Positions 25,274 through 33,876 of a stretch of DNA of 64,000 nt are shown one piece after another. The position numbers were made by a program, and so were the translations under genes. Each line of letters begins with the position of its first letter. Within the stretch, counting starts at the first letter, position 1. The notes beneath the pieces are model-generated. The model did not search any database, was not told where the DNA came from, and saw only the letters and a program-made list of their open reading frames with translations. The stretch is taken from NCBI GenBank assembly GCA_019422105.1, contig JAHZDZ010000005.1, positions 153,107-217,106 on the forward strand. Reading direction: 5' to 3'. The DNA comes from Bacillota bacterium (GTDB lineage Bacteria; Bacillota; Clostridia; Lachnospirales; Anaerotignaceae).

Positions 25274-25373
25274 GAACCCACCCTCTTGCCTGATTCTTAT
25301 TTTTATATATCACATTTAGAACAATGATAGCATAGACAGTATCTTTTGGCAATAAACGCAAGCCCTAAGCAGT

Positions 25374-25612
25374 CTTTCCGACAAGGACTTTTACCAGTTT
25401 GTCATGACACGCTACGATTTCATCAACAATCCCCGTAAATTTTACGGCTCCTGCGGGAAGCCCATCGCTACCTATGACTATATAGACGTCTATGAAAAAA
25501 GGATATTCGGCTCTCTGGATTGTTTTGACGGATATAACTTCGGAAAGGACACTACAAAGGCTCTTGAGAAGATAAGAGATGAAATCAAAAGAGATATGAA
25601 CCAAGAATTAAA
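25374..25612 (+). pseudogene. Linker cassette copy C: remnant without N- or C-terminal domain
   Basis: Homology to island protein 1 starts at CTTTCCGACAAGG (25374) and continues, colinear and in frame, to about 25599. It encodes DFYQFVMTRYDFINNPRK-like residues with a few substitutions (ATYDYIDVYEKR). After EIKRDMNQEL the similarity stops, with a 1-nt offset against copy A. No 5' start and no effector-like 3' part remain; a terminator for ylbF follows. It looks like the end of a cassette series whose last C-terminal module and partner were lost. Confidence 0.8.
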
Positions 25613-25660
25613 ACCTTACTCAAACCTCCCTCCCATTTCAGCATTTTTAATCCCTTCCGC

Positions 25661-25693
25661 AAAAAACCCGACAGGCTTCTGCCTGTCGGGTTT
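25661..25693. terminator. Intrinsic terminator downstream of ylbF
   Basis: AAACCCGACAGGC pairs with GCCTGTCGGGTTT around TTCT; the minus strand continues with six T. It ends the rnj-ylbF transcript and marks the right border of the island. Confidence 0.9.
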
Positions 25694-25708
25694 CATATTT
25701 TGCTTTTC

Positions 25709-26056
25709 CTATTCCAAAAATTCCAGTTCTAATTCCAATCCCCTGCCGATTTCCTCGTAGACCTGTGAGAGCAGGCTCGTCACCCGTCTCTGTGCCAGTA
25801 TAAATTTTCTGGCGTCGTCATTGAGCATAAGATCTGCATAAAAAGCGCTGAGCGCCCTTTCTTCCTCTCTGGATACCTCTTCTTCCCTTGCTCTCCGTAA
25901 CCCAAAAGCAATGAGCTTTTTCTGGTAATCCATTATTTTATCCTTCAATGGGCCGTTTCCGTCTATTTTTTTCTTTATGGCAAGGTATTCTTCATATGCC
26001 TGGCAGCAAAGAATTTCCTCCCTGAGACTTATGGCCGACCTTAAAATACGTTCCAT
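25709..26056 (-). CDS. ylbF: YlbF/YmcA family regulator
   Basis: A 115-aa, all-helical cytosolic protein of the YlbF family. The pattern SAISLREEILCCQAYEEYLAIKKKI followed by LKDKIMDYQKKLIAFG and a C-terminal FILAQRRVTSLLSQVYEEI matches the helical hairpin of YlbF/YmcA. In Bacillus these proteins form a complex with YaaT that acts with RNase Y and influences competence, biofilm and sporulation. It lies 19 bp downstream of the RNase J gene, which fits an RNA-turnover link. The ATG at 26056 follows GGGGGAAG. Confidence 0.8.
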   Translation of the reverse strand: MERILRSAISLREEILCCQAYEEYLAIKKKIDGNGPLKDKIMDYQKKLIAFGLRRAREEEVSREEERALSAFYADLMLNDDARKFILAQRRVTSLLSQVYEEIGRGLELELEFLE

Positions 26057-26075
26057 ACGCTTCCCCCAGTTATAC

Positions 26076-27752
26076 CTATACCTCCATAATAATCGGCAGT
26101 ATCATAGGGCTTCTTTTTGTCTTCTGCCAGAGATAATTCTTCAGCGTGTCCTTAATCAATCCTTTAATGTAAGACCAGCCTGTGATATGCTTTTCCTCGC
26201 ATTTCAGAAGAGCCTCGTTCACAACAGCCTTTGCCTCCTCCATCAGAACCTCCGCCTCCCTCACATAGACAAAGCCGCGGGAGATTATATCAGGGCCGGC
26301 AATAATCGTGCCGCTTTCCCTGTCCATAGTTACGACAACAACCATAAGGCCATCCTGAGATAAGTGCTTTCTGTCCCTTAATACAATATTTCCGACGTCG
26401 CCCACGCCCAGACCATCAACCAGTATCTGGCCGCTTGGCACCGCGCCGCAGACCTTCGCGTCATTTTTCGTCAATTCAAGCACATCACCGACATTCATGA
26501 CAAATATGTTTTCTTTCGGAATCCCCATCGTCATACCCAGATTTTTATGATTCATCAGATGCATGTACTCTCCGTGCACCGGCATAAAATATTTCGGCTT
26601 TGTCAGCGCCAGCATGAGCTTCAGCTCCTCCTGCCTTGCATGGCCTGATACGTGGATATCCGCCATGCCCTCGCCTTCTGAAATCACCTCTGCGCCCTTC
26701 ATCAAAAGCTCGTTGACTACCTTTGATATACTCTTTTCATTGCCAGGTATGGAGGATGCACTCATAATGATTTTGTCCCCCGGCTTCACACTGACCTGTT
26801 TATGATCGCTGGAAGCAATTCTGGAGAGTGCCGACATAGATTCCCCTTGGCTGCCTGTAGTGATAATAACAAGCTGCTCGTCCGTATAATTTTTAATATC
26901 ATTAATATCAATGAGAACTGTGGAGGGAATGGACAAATAACCTAATTCTGTCGCCGTTTTGACAGCATTTATCATACTTCTCCCGATAATTGCCACTTTT
27001 CTTTTAAATTTATAGGCAGAATTGATAATCTGCTGTATGCGGTGAATATTGGAGGCAAAAGTCGCTACCATAATACGGTTTTTCGGCGTATCCTCAAATA
27101 TTTTGTCAAAAGCAGGCCCAACAGATTTCTCCGACATGGTAAAACCGCTTCTCTCAGCGTTTGTGGAGTCACTCATTAAAAGGAGTACCCCCTCCCGTCC
27201 AAGCTCTGCAAACCGGTGCAGGTCAATAATATCACCGTCAATTGGCGTATAATCTACCTTAAAGTCACCTGTGTGTATCAAAACACCCACAGGCGTTGTA
27301 ATTGCCAGTGCCACAGCATCTGCAATAGAGTGGTTTGTGTGTATAAACTCTATTTTAAACTGCCCCAGCTTGATTGTCTCCCCGGGCACTACAGTATGCA
27401 ATGTCACAGAATTCAGAAGATTATGCTCCCTGAGCTTATTCTCCAACAGCCCAAGTGTCAGCATTGTACCAAATACGGGAACATTGATGTCCCGCAGCAC
27501 ATAGGGCAGTGCGCCGATATGATCCTCATGTCCGTGAGTCAGCACAATACCCTTGATTTTGTCCAGATTTTTTTGCAGGTAAGTAGTATCGGGAATCACA
27601 AGGTCAATACCCAGCATATCATCCTCCGGGAATGCCAGCCCGCAGTCCACAATGAAGATGTCCTGATTATACTCAAATACCGTCATATTTTTTCCAATTT
27701 CATGAAGCCCGCCAAGTGAAATCACTTTGAGCTTTTGTTTTTTTGCAGCCAA
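26076..27752 (-). CDS. rnj: Ribonuclease J
   Basis: A 558-aa metallo-beta-lactamase/beta-CASP nuclease with 5' exo- and endonuclease activity on RNA. The metal-binding motif is LTHGHEDHIGALPY (HxHxDH), with further ligands in HTNHSIADA, IHTGDFKVD, SGHARQEEL and FMPVHGEY. The C-terminal domain ends with RSPMILPIIMEV. The start is a TTG behind GGAGGTG. Length is normal. It is transcribed with ylbF. A 590-bp gap with a broken coding remnant separates it from the DUF1292 gene upstream. Confidence 0.97.
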   Translation of the reverse strand: MAAKKQKLKVISLGGLHEIGKNMTVFEYNQDIFIVDCGLAFPEDDMLGIDLVIPDTTYLQKNLDKIKGIVLTHGHEDHIGALPYVLRDINVPVFGTMLTLGLLENKLREHNLLNSVTLHTVVPGETIKLGQFKIEFIHTNHSIADAVALAITTPVGVLIHTGDFKVDYTPIDGDIIDLHRFAELGREGVLLLMSDSTNAERSGFTMSEKSVGPAFDKIFEDTPKNRIMVATFASNIHRIQQIINSAYKFKRKVAIIGRSMINAVKTATELGYLSIPSTVLIDINDIKNYTDEQLVIITTGSQGESMSALSRIASSDHKQVSVKPGDKIIMSASSIPGNEKSISKVVNELLMKGAEVISEGEGMADIHVSGHARQEELKLMLALTKPKYFMPVHGEYMHLMNHKNLGMTMGIPKENIFVMNVGDVLELTKNDAKVCGAVPSGQILVDGLGVGDVGNIVLRDRKHLSQDGLMVVVVTMDRESGTIIAGPDIISRGFVYVREAEVLMEEAKAVVNEALLKCEEKHITGWSYIKGLIKDTLKNYLWQKTKRSPMILPIIMEV

Positions 27753-27842
27753 AAAAACACCTCCGTTTTCTTATCATTCTCATACGCAAAGCAATAGACA
27801 TACTGTATCCGCACAGTATTTTGAGTATGAAATTTCATAAAT

Positions 27843-28205
27843 TTACCGTTCTAAGCTTTCTTTTTTTAGTATGCCCACAATCCCCCTGTTTTTAAACGCA
27901 CAAATAGGGCTGCTGCATAAAAGACTTATAAAACCCGTTGCAGGCAATTCTGTTATCACTCCGGCATACCTACGCATTATGACGGATAAAAACAAACTGC
28001 AGCAAGGTCTTTTCTGCCCGGAATAAGCCAGGCCGTAACAGCACACAAGAATAGGACCTGCAAGGCCGCGCCAAAAAACAGCAGTTCTCCTGTCAGTATT
28101 TTCGTAAAACCCGAAGGAGGTATCCGGCTGCCGTTTTTATCTGCGCTTTCACAGCAATCTTCTGCCTTGCTTCCTGTCTCTTCCTCGCTGTTATCCTATA
28201 AAAAA
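27843..28205 (-). pseudogene. Frameshifted coding remnant, perhaps SpoVAC/SpoVAE-like
   Basis: Two overlapping frames on the minus strand look coding. Frame one encodes FTKILTGELLFFGAALQVL... and ends at 27977-27979. The other frame continues with YAGVITELPATGFISLLCSS and FKNRGIVGILK, ending at 27843. The second part resembles the FAGAGxxxPITGFxNS...FKxxGxxxG pattern of SpoVAC and SpoVAE, the spore dipicolinate channel proteins. Neither frame has a good start, so a decayed gene is likely. The SpoVA link is tentative. The rest of the 27753-28343 gap shows no gene. Confidence 0.35.
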
Positions 28206-28343
28206 TAAATATCATAAAGTAAGAAAAGCATAGAGTAAGGCACAAACCTACCTGTTACTGTATGCTCTCATTTTTGAAATTCTTATTTATCATATTTATA
28301 TTTTTTCAACATTCAAATAAAATTCAAAAATTTAAAACACAGC

Positions 28344-28643
28344 TTATTCGTCAATCTCTACATCGTACTCGCCGCCCTTTTCCTGAAAAAGAGCCGCAAT
28401 TTTATCAAATTCTTCGTCGTCCTCCACCAACTCATAAGTCAGGGAATCCTCCTCGTCTCCAATCTGTTTCATCAGGCAGGCTTCTGCCTCCTCATCATCC
28501 ATCAATTCGCTTTCAATCACCAGTAAATACATCTGTCCGCAGTCCTCCAGATGGTCGATAATGGCGAATTCAATATCCTCCCCTGTCTCCTCATCTGTCA
28601 TAGTCACTGTCTCAAACTCATCGTATAACTCTTCGTCGTCCAT
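28344..28643 (-). CDS. DUF1292 family protein
   Basis: A 99-aa acidic protein. The family pattern is seen in ETVTMTDEETGEDIEFAIIDHLE, followed by MYLLVIESELMDDEEAEACLMK. The start was set at 28643 (MDDEELYDEF) after GAGGG; a longer frame to 28658 lacks a binding site. Function is unknown. Genes of this family sit next to ruvX and ireB in most clostridia, as here, and are probably co-transcribed with them. Confidence 0.88.
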   Translation of the reverse strand: MDDEELYDEFETVTMTDEETGEDIEFAIIDHLEDCGQMYLLVIESELMDDEEAEACLMKQIGDEEDSLTYELVEDDEEFDKIAALFQEKGGEYDVEIDE

Positions 28644-28659
28644 ATTTTTCCCTCGCATT

Positions 28660-29082
28660 TTATTTTATAGAATCAAGATACCCCTGTAAAATGTGTACAG
28701 CAGCCATCTTGTCAATGACCATTTTTCTTTTTTCCCTGCTTAAATCCGCCTCCATAAGACTTCTTGCGGCTGCAATGGTGCTCATGCGCTCATCCCACAA
28801 TATTACGGGTATCTGCGGAAATCTCTTCTCAAGGCGCTCCTTATAGGCCCTTGTCTTTTCACATCTTGGGCCCTCCGAATTATCCATATTTTTAGGATAG
28901 CCTAATACGATCTTTTCCACACCCATTTCCGCAATAATTTCCGCAAGCCTTCCAAGGCTTTGCTTATATTCGTTTTCGTTGCTCCGTCTAATTATCTCTA
29001 TCCCCTGAGCTGTCCACCCAAAGGGATCGCTTATGGCAACACCCACTGTTTTATCTCCGTAGTCCAATCCCAGTATACGCAA
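28660..29082 (-). CDS. ruvX: RuvX/YqgF family Holliday junction resolvase (pre-16S rRNA nuclease)
   Basis: A 140-aa RNase H-fold protein. It starts RILGLDYGDKTVGVAISDP, with the first catalytic Asp, and carries IVLGYPKNMD, WDERMSTIAAARSL and the C-terminal DKMAAVHILQGYLD with further acidic residues. The start is probably TTG at 29082. In E. coli the family matures the 5' end of 16S rRNA, and resolvase activity was proposed earlier. It lies between ireB and DUF1292. Confidence 0.95.
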   Translation of the reverse strand: MRILGLDYGDKTVGVAISDPFGWTAQGIEIIRRSNENEYKQSLGRLAEIIAEMGVEKIVLGYPKNMDNSEGPRCEKTRAYKERLEKRFPQIPVILWDERMSTIAAARSLMEADLSREKRKMVIDKMAAVHILQGYLDSIK

Positions 29083-29100
29083 AAAATCACCCAGTCATAT

Positions 29101-29367
29101 TCATTTGTTTTTATCGATATATTCCTTTACCAGCTCTTCCAAAAGCTCATCCCGCTCAAGCTTTCTTATGAGGCTTCTGGCATTGTTATGGCTTGTAATG
29201 TAAGTCGGATCTCCCGAGAGGATATAACCCACTATCTGGTTCACGGGATTATATCCCTTTTCCTCCAAAGCCTTATAAACAGCCATTAATATTTTTTTCG
29301 CCTCGCTGACTACTTCTTTCTCCACTGCACTGAATTGTAATGTCTCATTTAAGCTGTCGTCTTTCAT
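29101..29367 (-). CDS. IreB family regulatory phosphoprotein
   Basis: An 88-aa helical protein matching the IreB (DUF965) family: KDDSLNETLQFSAVEKE, in which conserved Thr residues are phosphorylated in Enterococcus, then VYKALEEKGYNPVNQIVGYI, then GDPTYITSHNNARSLIRKLERDEL. In Enterococcus IreB is a substrate of the wall-stress kinase IreK and modulates cephalosporin resistance. It is the first gene of the ireB-ruvX-DUF1292 group. The ATG follows GAGAAGG. Confidence 0.93.
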   Translation of the reverse strand: MKDDSLNETLQFSAVEKEVVSEAKKILMAVYKALEEKGYNPVNQIVGYILSGDPTYITSHNNARSLIRKLERDELLEELVKEYIDKNK

Positions 29368-29512
29368 ACCTTCTCACTCTCCCTGCTGTTCCGCTTTCTT
29401 TTTTCTTCCGGCCACTGTCCTTTTCTAATGATAATATAAAAACTGTCATTTTGCAAATATTTATTACTTCCCTCTGACGGCAAATATACTGTTAAATTCT
29501 TCAAAGGGCTGT

Positions 29513-30811
29513 TTATTCGGCAATATTCCCCACTGTATACTCATCTTCCACTTTCAAAATGCGGACAGGAAATATTTTATTTTTCAAATCGGTATCAGAT
29601 TTCGTGCGTACCGTTATATAATTGGAGGTATGTCCCTCATAAACGCCCTTCTCAACCTCCCGTTCAAACAAAACGGAAAGAATTTTATCCTTATACTGCG
29701 TTCTGAAACGAATGTTGTCGGCTTCACTCAGTGCAATAAGAGCTTTGCTTCTCGATGCCTTAACCGCATTTGAAAGCTGGTTGTCCATCCCTGCCGCCGG
29801 TGTGCCCTTTTTCGGTGAGTAGGGAAACACGTGTATTTTGGAAAACCATACCTTTTTTGCAAAGGCGCAGCTTTCTTCAAAGTCCGCCTCACTCTCTCCC
29901 GGAAAGCCTACGATAATATCCGTCGTCAAGGCGGCATCTTTCCAATATCTTCTGATTATCTGCACCGCCTCAAAATACTTTTCTGTAGTGTATTTTCGGT
30001 TCATGGCGCGGAGTGTTTTATTACAGCCGCTTTGCAGTGACAGATGAAAATGATGACACACCTTGTCTATCTGCGAAAGCGCGTCCATAAACTCCTCCGT
30101 AATAATATTAGGCTCTATGGAGCTGAGGCGTATCCTTCTGATTCCCTCCACCTGCGCTACCCTTTTGATGATTTCCAAAAGGTCAATATCCTTCAAATCC
30201 TTTCCATAAGACGCCACATGGATACCCGTCAGTATAATTTCCTGAAACCCATGAGCAGCCAGTGATTGTACCTCCTGCAAAATATCCTCAGGTTCCCTGC
30301 TTCTGATGGGTCCTCTGGCGTAGGGTATAATACAGTAGGAGCAAAACTGGGAGCAGCCGTCCTGTATTTTCAGATAGGCCCGTGTCCTGTCCTTCAGCGT
30401 CTGTATGGACAGATGTTCAAAGTCTCTCTCCCTCATAATCTCTCCGACCTTGTTGACAATACCGTCTTTCTTTTGGTACCCCTCCACCAAATCTACAATC
30501 TCATGGCGTCCCTTGGTTCCAATCACCAAATTTACGCCCTCTATACCCTCTATTTCCTCCGGCGCCGTCTGAGCATAACAGCCCACTACCGCCACGATAG
30601 ATGCAGGATTCTGCCTTTTTACCTTGCGAATAAGCTGTCTTGATTTTTTGTCGCCAAAGTTCGTTACCGTGCAGGTATTTATGACATAAATATCGGCGCA
30701 GTCCTCTATATCAACAACCTCATAGCCCCTCCGGGCAAACAGCTCGGCTATGGCCTCGCTCTCATACTGGTTTACCTTGCACCCCAGGGCATGGCTCGCT
30801 ACCTTCATCAT
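29513..30811 (-). CDS. mtaB: tRNA (t6A37) methylthiotransferase MtaB
   Basis: A 432-aa radical-SAM enzyme that converts t6A to ms2t6A at position 37 of certain tRNAs. The N-terminal MTTase domain has cysteines in SHALGCKVNQYES, INTCTVTNFGDKKS and VVGCYAQTAPEE. The radical-SAM cluster motif is DGCSQFCSYCIIPYARG (C-x3-C-x2-C), and a C-terminal TRAM domain (about 370-432) is present. The form with GCKVNQYE at the N-terminus distinguishes MtaB from MiaB and RimO. It is followed 18 bp upstream by a HAD gene on the same strand. Confidence 0.95.
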   Translation of the reverse strand: MMKVASHALGCKVNQYESEAIAELFARRGYEVVDIEDCADIYVINTCTVTNFGDKKSRQLIRKVKRQNPASIVAVVGCYAQTAPEEIEGIEGVNLVIGTKGRHEIVDLVEGYQKKDGIVNKVGEIMRERDFEHLSIQTLKDRTRAYLKIQDGCSQFCSYCIIPYARGPIRSREPEDILQEVQSLAAHGFQEIILTGIHVASYGKDLKDIDLLEIIKRVAQVEGIRRIRLSSIEPNIITEEFMDALSQIDKVCHHFHLSLQSGCNKTLRAMNRKYTTEKYFEAVQIIRRYWKDAALTTDIIVGFPGESEADFEESCAFAKKVWFSKIHVFPYSPKKGTPAAGMDNQLSNAVKASRSKALIALSEADNIRFRTQYKDKILSVLFEREVEKGVYEGHTSNYITVRTKSDTDLKNKIFPVRILKVEDEYTVGNIAE

Positions 30812-30829
30812 TTTTCTTAACCACCTTCA

Positions 30830-31618
30830 TCAAACACCTGTCAGCCTTTTAATTTCATTGATTACCCCATTTTCATTGTTGCTGCCCGCAATAAAGCGCG
30901 CCTGGGCCTTGACGCCCTCCTCAGCGTTTTCCATGGCATAGGCGTAATATGCTTTCTCAAACATGGAAGTATCATTATAATTGTCGCCAAACACCGCCGT
31001 TTCCTCCGGCAAAATGCCAAGCCGCTTTTGTATAATCTCAATGGCCTCGCCCTTGCTTACCCCTTTATTTACAATATCCAGGCAATTGTAGCCCGAAACC
31101 GTCAGCTCCGTCATACCGCCAAGACGGGGCAAAAGCGTCCTGTAGCTGTTACCGTTCACATCAATATGGTCAAAGATAGAGACCTTTACCACATCCTCCC
31201 TGACGCTGTATATATCATCCACCAGATGTACCTTGTACTGAAAGTAATCGGATTCCATCATTTTTTTCGTGCTGCGGCTGGTGGAATAGGCCTCGTATTT
31301 TCCGCATAAAAAGGGCTCCGCACCCTCAATTTTTAATATTTCATCCAATATAGACTTTACAAGACCCTTTTCCATGGTGTCTGTAAACAGCTCCTGCCTG
31401 TTGTGATACACAAAAGCACCGTTTTCAGATATAACATAGATGTCGTCCAAAACCTCGCTGAACAGCTTGAACATGCTTTGGCTCTGTCTGCCGCTGGCCG
31501 CAGCAAAGGTAATGCCCATTTTCTTAAATTTTTTGATTAGCTCTATCATTTCAGGATTCAGCACCTTTTTGTCATCCAGCAAAGTGCCGTCCATATCACT
31601 GGCAATCAGTTTTATCAT
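30830..31618 (-). CDS. Cof-type HAD phosphatase
   Basis: A 262-aa HAD-superfamily hydrolase of the Cof type (subfamily IIB). Motif I is ASDMDGTLLDD, motif II AASGRQS, and motif IV VFGDNYNDTSMFEKA, with the Lys (motif III) in NKGVSKGEAIEII. A C2-type cap lies between. Such enzymes dephosphorylate sugar phosphates or flavin/pyridoxal phosphates; the substrate is not predicted. The ATG has an AAGGAAGG site. It lies between an unknown gene and mtaB. Confidence 0.92.
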   Translation of the reverse strand: MIKLIASDMDGTLLDDKKVLNPEMIELIKKFKKMGITFAAASGRQSQSMFKLFSEVLDDIYVISENGAFVYHNRQELFTDTMEKGLVKSILDEILKIEGAEPFLCGKYEAYSTSRSTKKMMESDYFQYKVHLVDDIYSVREDVVKVSIFDHIDVNGNSYRTLLPRLGGMTELTVSGYNCLDIVNKGVSKGEAIEIIQKRLGILPEETAVFGDNYNDTSMFEKAYYAYAMENAEEGVKAQARFIAGSNNENGVINEIKRLTGV

Positions 31619-31624
31619 GAATTT

Positions 31625-32194
31625 TTAACCTTCCTTTAAACCTATTTTCAAAAAAAGGGGAAGAATGCGCATGGAAACCTCCATGTCCTTGCCTGATATC
31701 CACATGACATAGGGACGCAGAAGCTCCCATTTTTCCCTTCTTGTTTTCATCATCATCGTAATTTCTTCAATATCGTCTATTTTATCTATAATCTCTTCCT
31801 TTTCCCTTTTTCCTATATCCTCACAGGAGAGTATATACTGCCTGACCTCATTGAAATTCATAGAAAGGTGCTTTATAGACTCCTGAGACTCCCTGTCCAT
31901 ATACCTCTCCAAAAGCCCCTCGTTGGAATAGCCGTTTTCCCTGTAATCGGCCAGCCTCCCAATCACCCTGCTCATGTTTGCCCTGTAGGTATCGGCCAGA
32001 CGGCTTCCCTCCTCATAACAGGAAATAACCTTCAAGCCGTCAGCCAGGCCCTCAACCACGTCAATATATTTAAACAGCATTTTATTAAAAAGCTCCCCCA
32101 TCACCTCTCCGTCATGGGAATACTTTTTGTACATATCTGTACAGTATGCAATATCATCATCCACTTCTTTTTGGATGTTCTCCGTATCTAACAT
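31625..32194 (-). CDS. Hypothetical helical protein
   Basis: A 189-aa soluble, highly charged and predicted all-helical protein of no recognised family. Features include DIAYCTDMYKKYSHDGEVM, a stretch ADTYRANMSRVIGRLADY, and a basic/acidic EEIIDKIDDIEEITMMMKTRREK coiled-coil-like run. There is no signal peptide. The ATG at 32194 follows GAAGGGGTG. It ends 6 bp before the HAD gene, so the two are probably one transcript. No function is proposed. Confidence 0.75.
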   Translation of the reverse strand: MLDTENIQKEVDDDIAYCTDMYKKYSHDGEVMGELFNKMLFKYIDVVEGLADGLKVISCYEEGSRLADTYRANMSRVIGRLADYRENGYSNEGLLERYMDRESQESIKHLSMNFNEVRQYILSCEDIGKREKEEIIDKIDDIEEITMMMKTRREKWELLRPYVMWISGKDMEVSMRILPLFLKIGLKEG

Positions 32195-32313
32195 ATTTGT
32201 TCACCCCTTCACAAATAGTCACCGATACTTTATATTAACATATTTTTCATAGGGATTGGGATAAATCAACATTAAATTTTTATTACATCCCGCCGCCTGT
32301 CCCGCAGTTGAGG

Positions 32314-32916
32314 CTATTTCGCCCTTTTTTTCTCCAGAAACCGCCATTCCTTTTCGGCGTATTCCTGCGCATAAGCGATGTTAATACGCCTGCTTGTCTC
32401 TATATACGGCTTTTTCTCTTCTTCCTCTTCATAAATGTAGAAATTATCCTGCAATAGATCCAGACCATTGTCCTCTTTGGTGATGTGAAGCCCCCTGCAA
32501 AGCTTTCCCGGACCGTTCAAAAGATTCCTTTCCTGTGCCTTTGTCAGTTCTCCAAAGTTCTTTCCAAAACGCAGCCGGGCTATGGTGTCAAGCCCTTTTA
32601 AAGCCTCTCCGCCTCGTATTAAAACGGCACAGGGAAAGCCCTTCCGCTCTGTCACTACATTCATGCAGTAATACATACCGTAAATGAAATAGACATAGGA
32701 ATATCCGCCCTCTGCATAAAGCGCCCTTGTCCTTGGCGTATCTTTAAAGCCGTAGGCATGACATGCCTTATCCTCCGGCCCGCAGTAAGCCTCCGTCTCC
32801 GTGATGCGGCAGACAAGAGGCTCGCCCTCATACTCATGCACCATATATTTTCCGATTAATTCTCTGGCAACCGTAATGGTATCCCTGGTATAAAAATCCC
32901 TTGTCAAAAGCTTCAT
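32314..32916 (-). CDS. 3-methyladenine DNA glycosylase (AAG/Mpg family)
   Basis: A 200-aa base-excision enzyme of the alkyladenine glycosylase type. Motifs include ARELIGKYMVHE, ETEAYCGPEDKACHAY, which contains the catalytic Glu, FIYGMYYCMNVVTE, and GPGKLCRGLHITKEDNGLDL. Length matches bacterial members. It excises alkylated adenines and hypoxanthine from DNA. The ATG follows GGAGG; the TRIC-type gene starts further upstream on the same strand. Confidence 0.95.
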   Translation of the reverse strand: MKLLTRDFYTRDTITVARELIGKYMVHEYEGEPLVCRITETEAYCGPEDKACHAYGFKDTPRTRALYAEGGYSYVYFIYGMYYCMNVVTERKGFPCAVLIRGGEALKGLDTIARLRFGKNFGELTKAQERNLLNGPGKLCRGLHITKEDNGLDLLQDNFYIYEEEEEKKPYIETSRRINIAYAQEYAEKEWRFLEKKRAK

Positions 32917-32935
32917 TTTACTGCCTCCGCTTCCG

Positions 32936-33592
32936 TCAAACTGCCGCTTTCTCCCTTTCCGCGCTGTCCGCCGATTCTTTTTCTTCGCCGTAAAGTGTTT
33001 TGAAAGTTGGCAGGTTAATATTTTTCACATAGCAAAACATCCTTGTGGCAAATGTTACAAACAAGGCAAAGTAGGCCGCTCCGGTGCGCCCAATAGGGCC
33101 ATAAAACACAAGCAGTACAACGCCGCCTATTATTGCGGCTACTGCATAAATATCGTTTTTAAAAATTGACGGCTTTCTGTTGACGATTATATCCCGTATC
33201 ATACCGCCGCCGACTCCCGTCATACAGCTTGCAAACACTACCACCATCATATTATAGCCGTTATCAATGGTCTTCAATCCCGCAGATACCGCAAAAGCCG
33301 CCAGCCCTGCCGCGTCAAGAGCGGTAAAAACGAAACCGTCCTTAATTCTTCCCCGCAGAAGGATAACGGCTGTAGCACTGATAAATATAAAGGGCAGAGT
33401 GTAATAGCTTGTAAAAAAAGCGGGAACACCCATGCCTATGACCGTATCCCTCAGCACGCCGCCTCCCATTGCCGTAACCGCCGCCATCATATAAATGCCA
33501 AAGAGGTCAAACCTTTCCTTTAACGCTATATTAGCGCCTGTAATGGCAAAGGTAATAACACCGATATACTCTAAAACTTCAATGGTCACCAT
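32936..33592 (-). CDS. TRIC cation channel family membrane protein (UPF0126)
   Basis: A 218-aa integral membrane protein with seven predicted helices made of two repeated halves. The signatures ITFAITGANIALKERFDLFGIYMMAAVTAMGGGVLRD are split in two repeats; the second is AVSAGLKTIDNG...TGVGGGMIRDI. The GGGxxRD motif in each repeat is typical of TRIC/YadS proteins. The start at 33592 follows GGAGG; the frame extends to 33664 without a site. The family conducts monovalent cations in studied cases. Confidence 0.93.
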   Translation of the reverse strand: MVTIEVLEYIGVITFAITGANIALKERFDLFGIYMMAAVTAMGGGVLRDTVIGMGVPAFFTSYYTLPFIFISATAVILLRGRIKDGFVFTALDAAGLAAFAVSAGLKTIDNGYNMMVVVFASCMTGVGGGMIRDIIVNRKPSIFKNDIYAVAAIIGGVVLLVFYGPIGRTGAAYFALFVTFATRMFCYVKNINLPTFKTLYGEEKESADSAEREKAAV

Positions 33593-33876
33593 TTTTTCAT
33601 TCCTCCAAATGACAATTTCCGCTAATTTGCTTTGGTAGTATACCACAAATAATTCAAAAGTCAATGATGAAAAAGTGCCATATAATAACTGATTTTATGC
33701 ACCTCCCGGACATATGGAAAATGAATATTCAAAATGCATACCTCCCCATGCCGCCTGCGTTTCCTCTGCTCTTTTTACGGCCTTATTCCTTCTGTGACTG
33801 AAACCATATCTCCTTTCCGCGGTAAAAAAGGAGTCCCTGCTCTCTAAAAAAGAAAGCATATGACTCCCCCTATATA

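Noticed and set aside
20178..25708. Prophage or transposon origin of the island.
   Set aside because: No integrase, transposase, phage structural gene or flanking direct repeat was recognised inside the window, so mobility is not shown.
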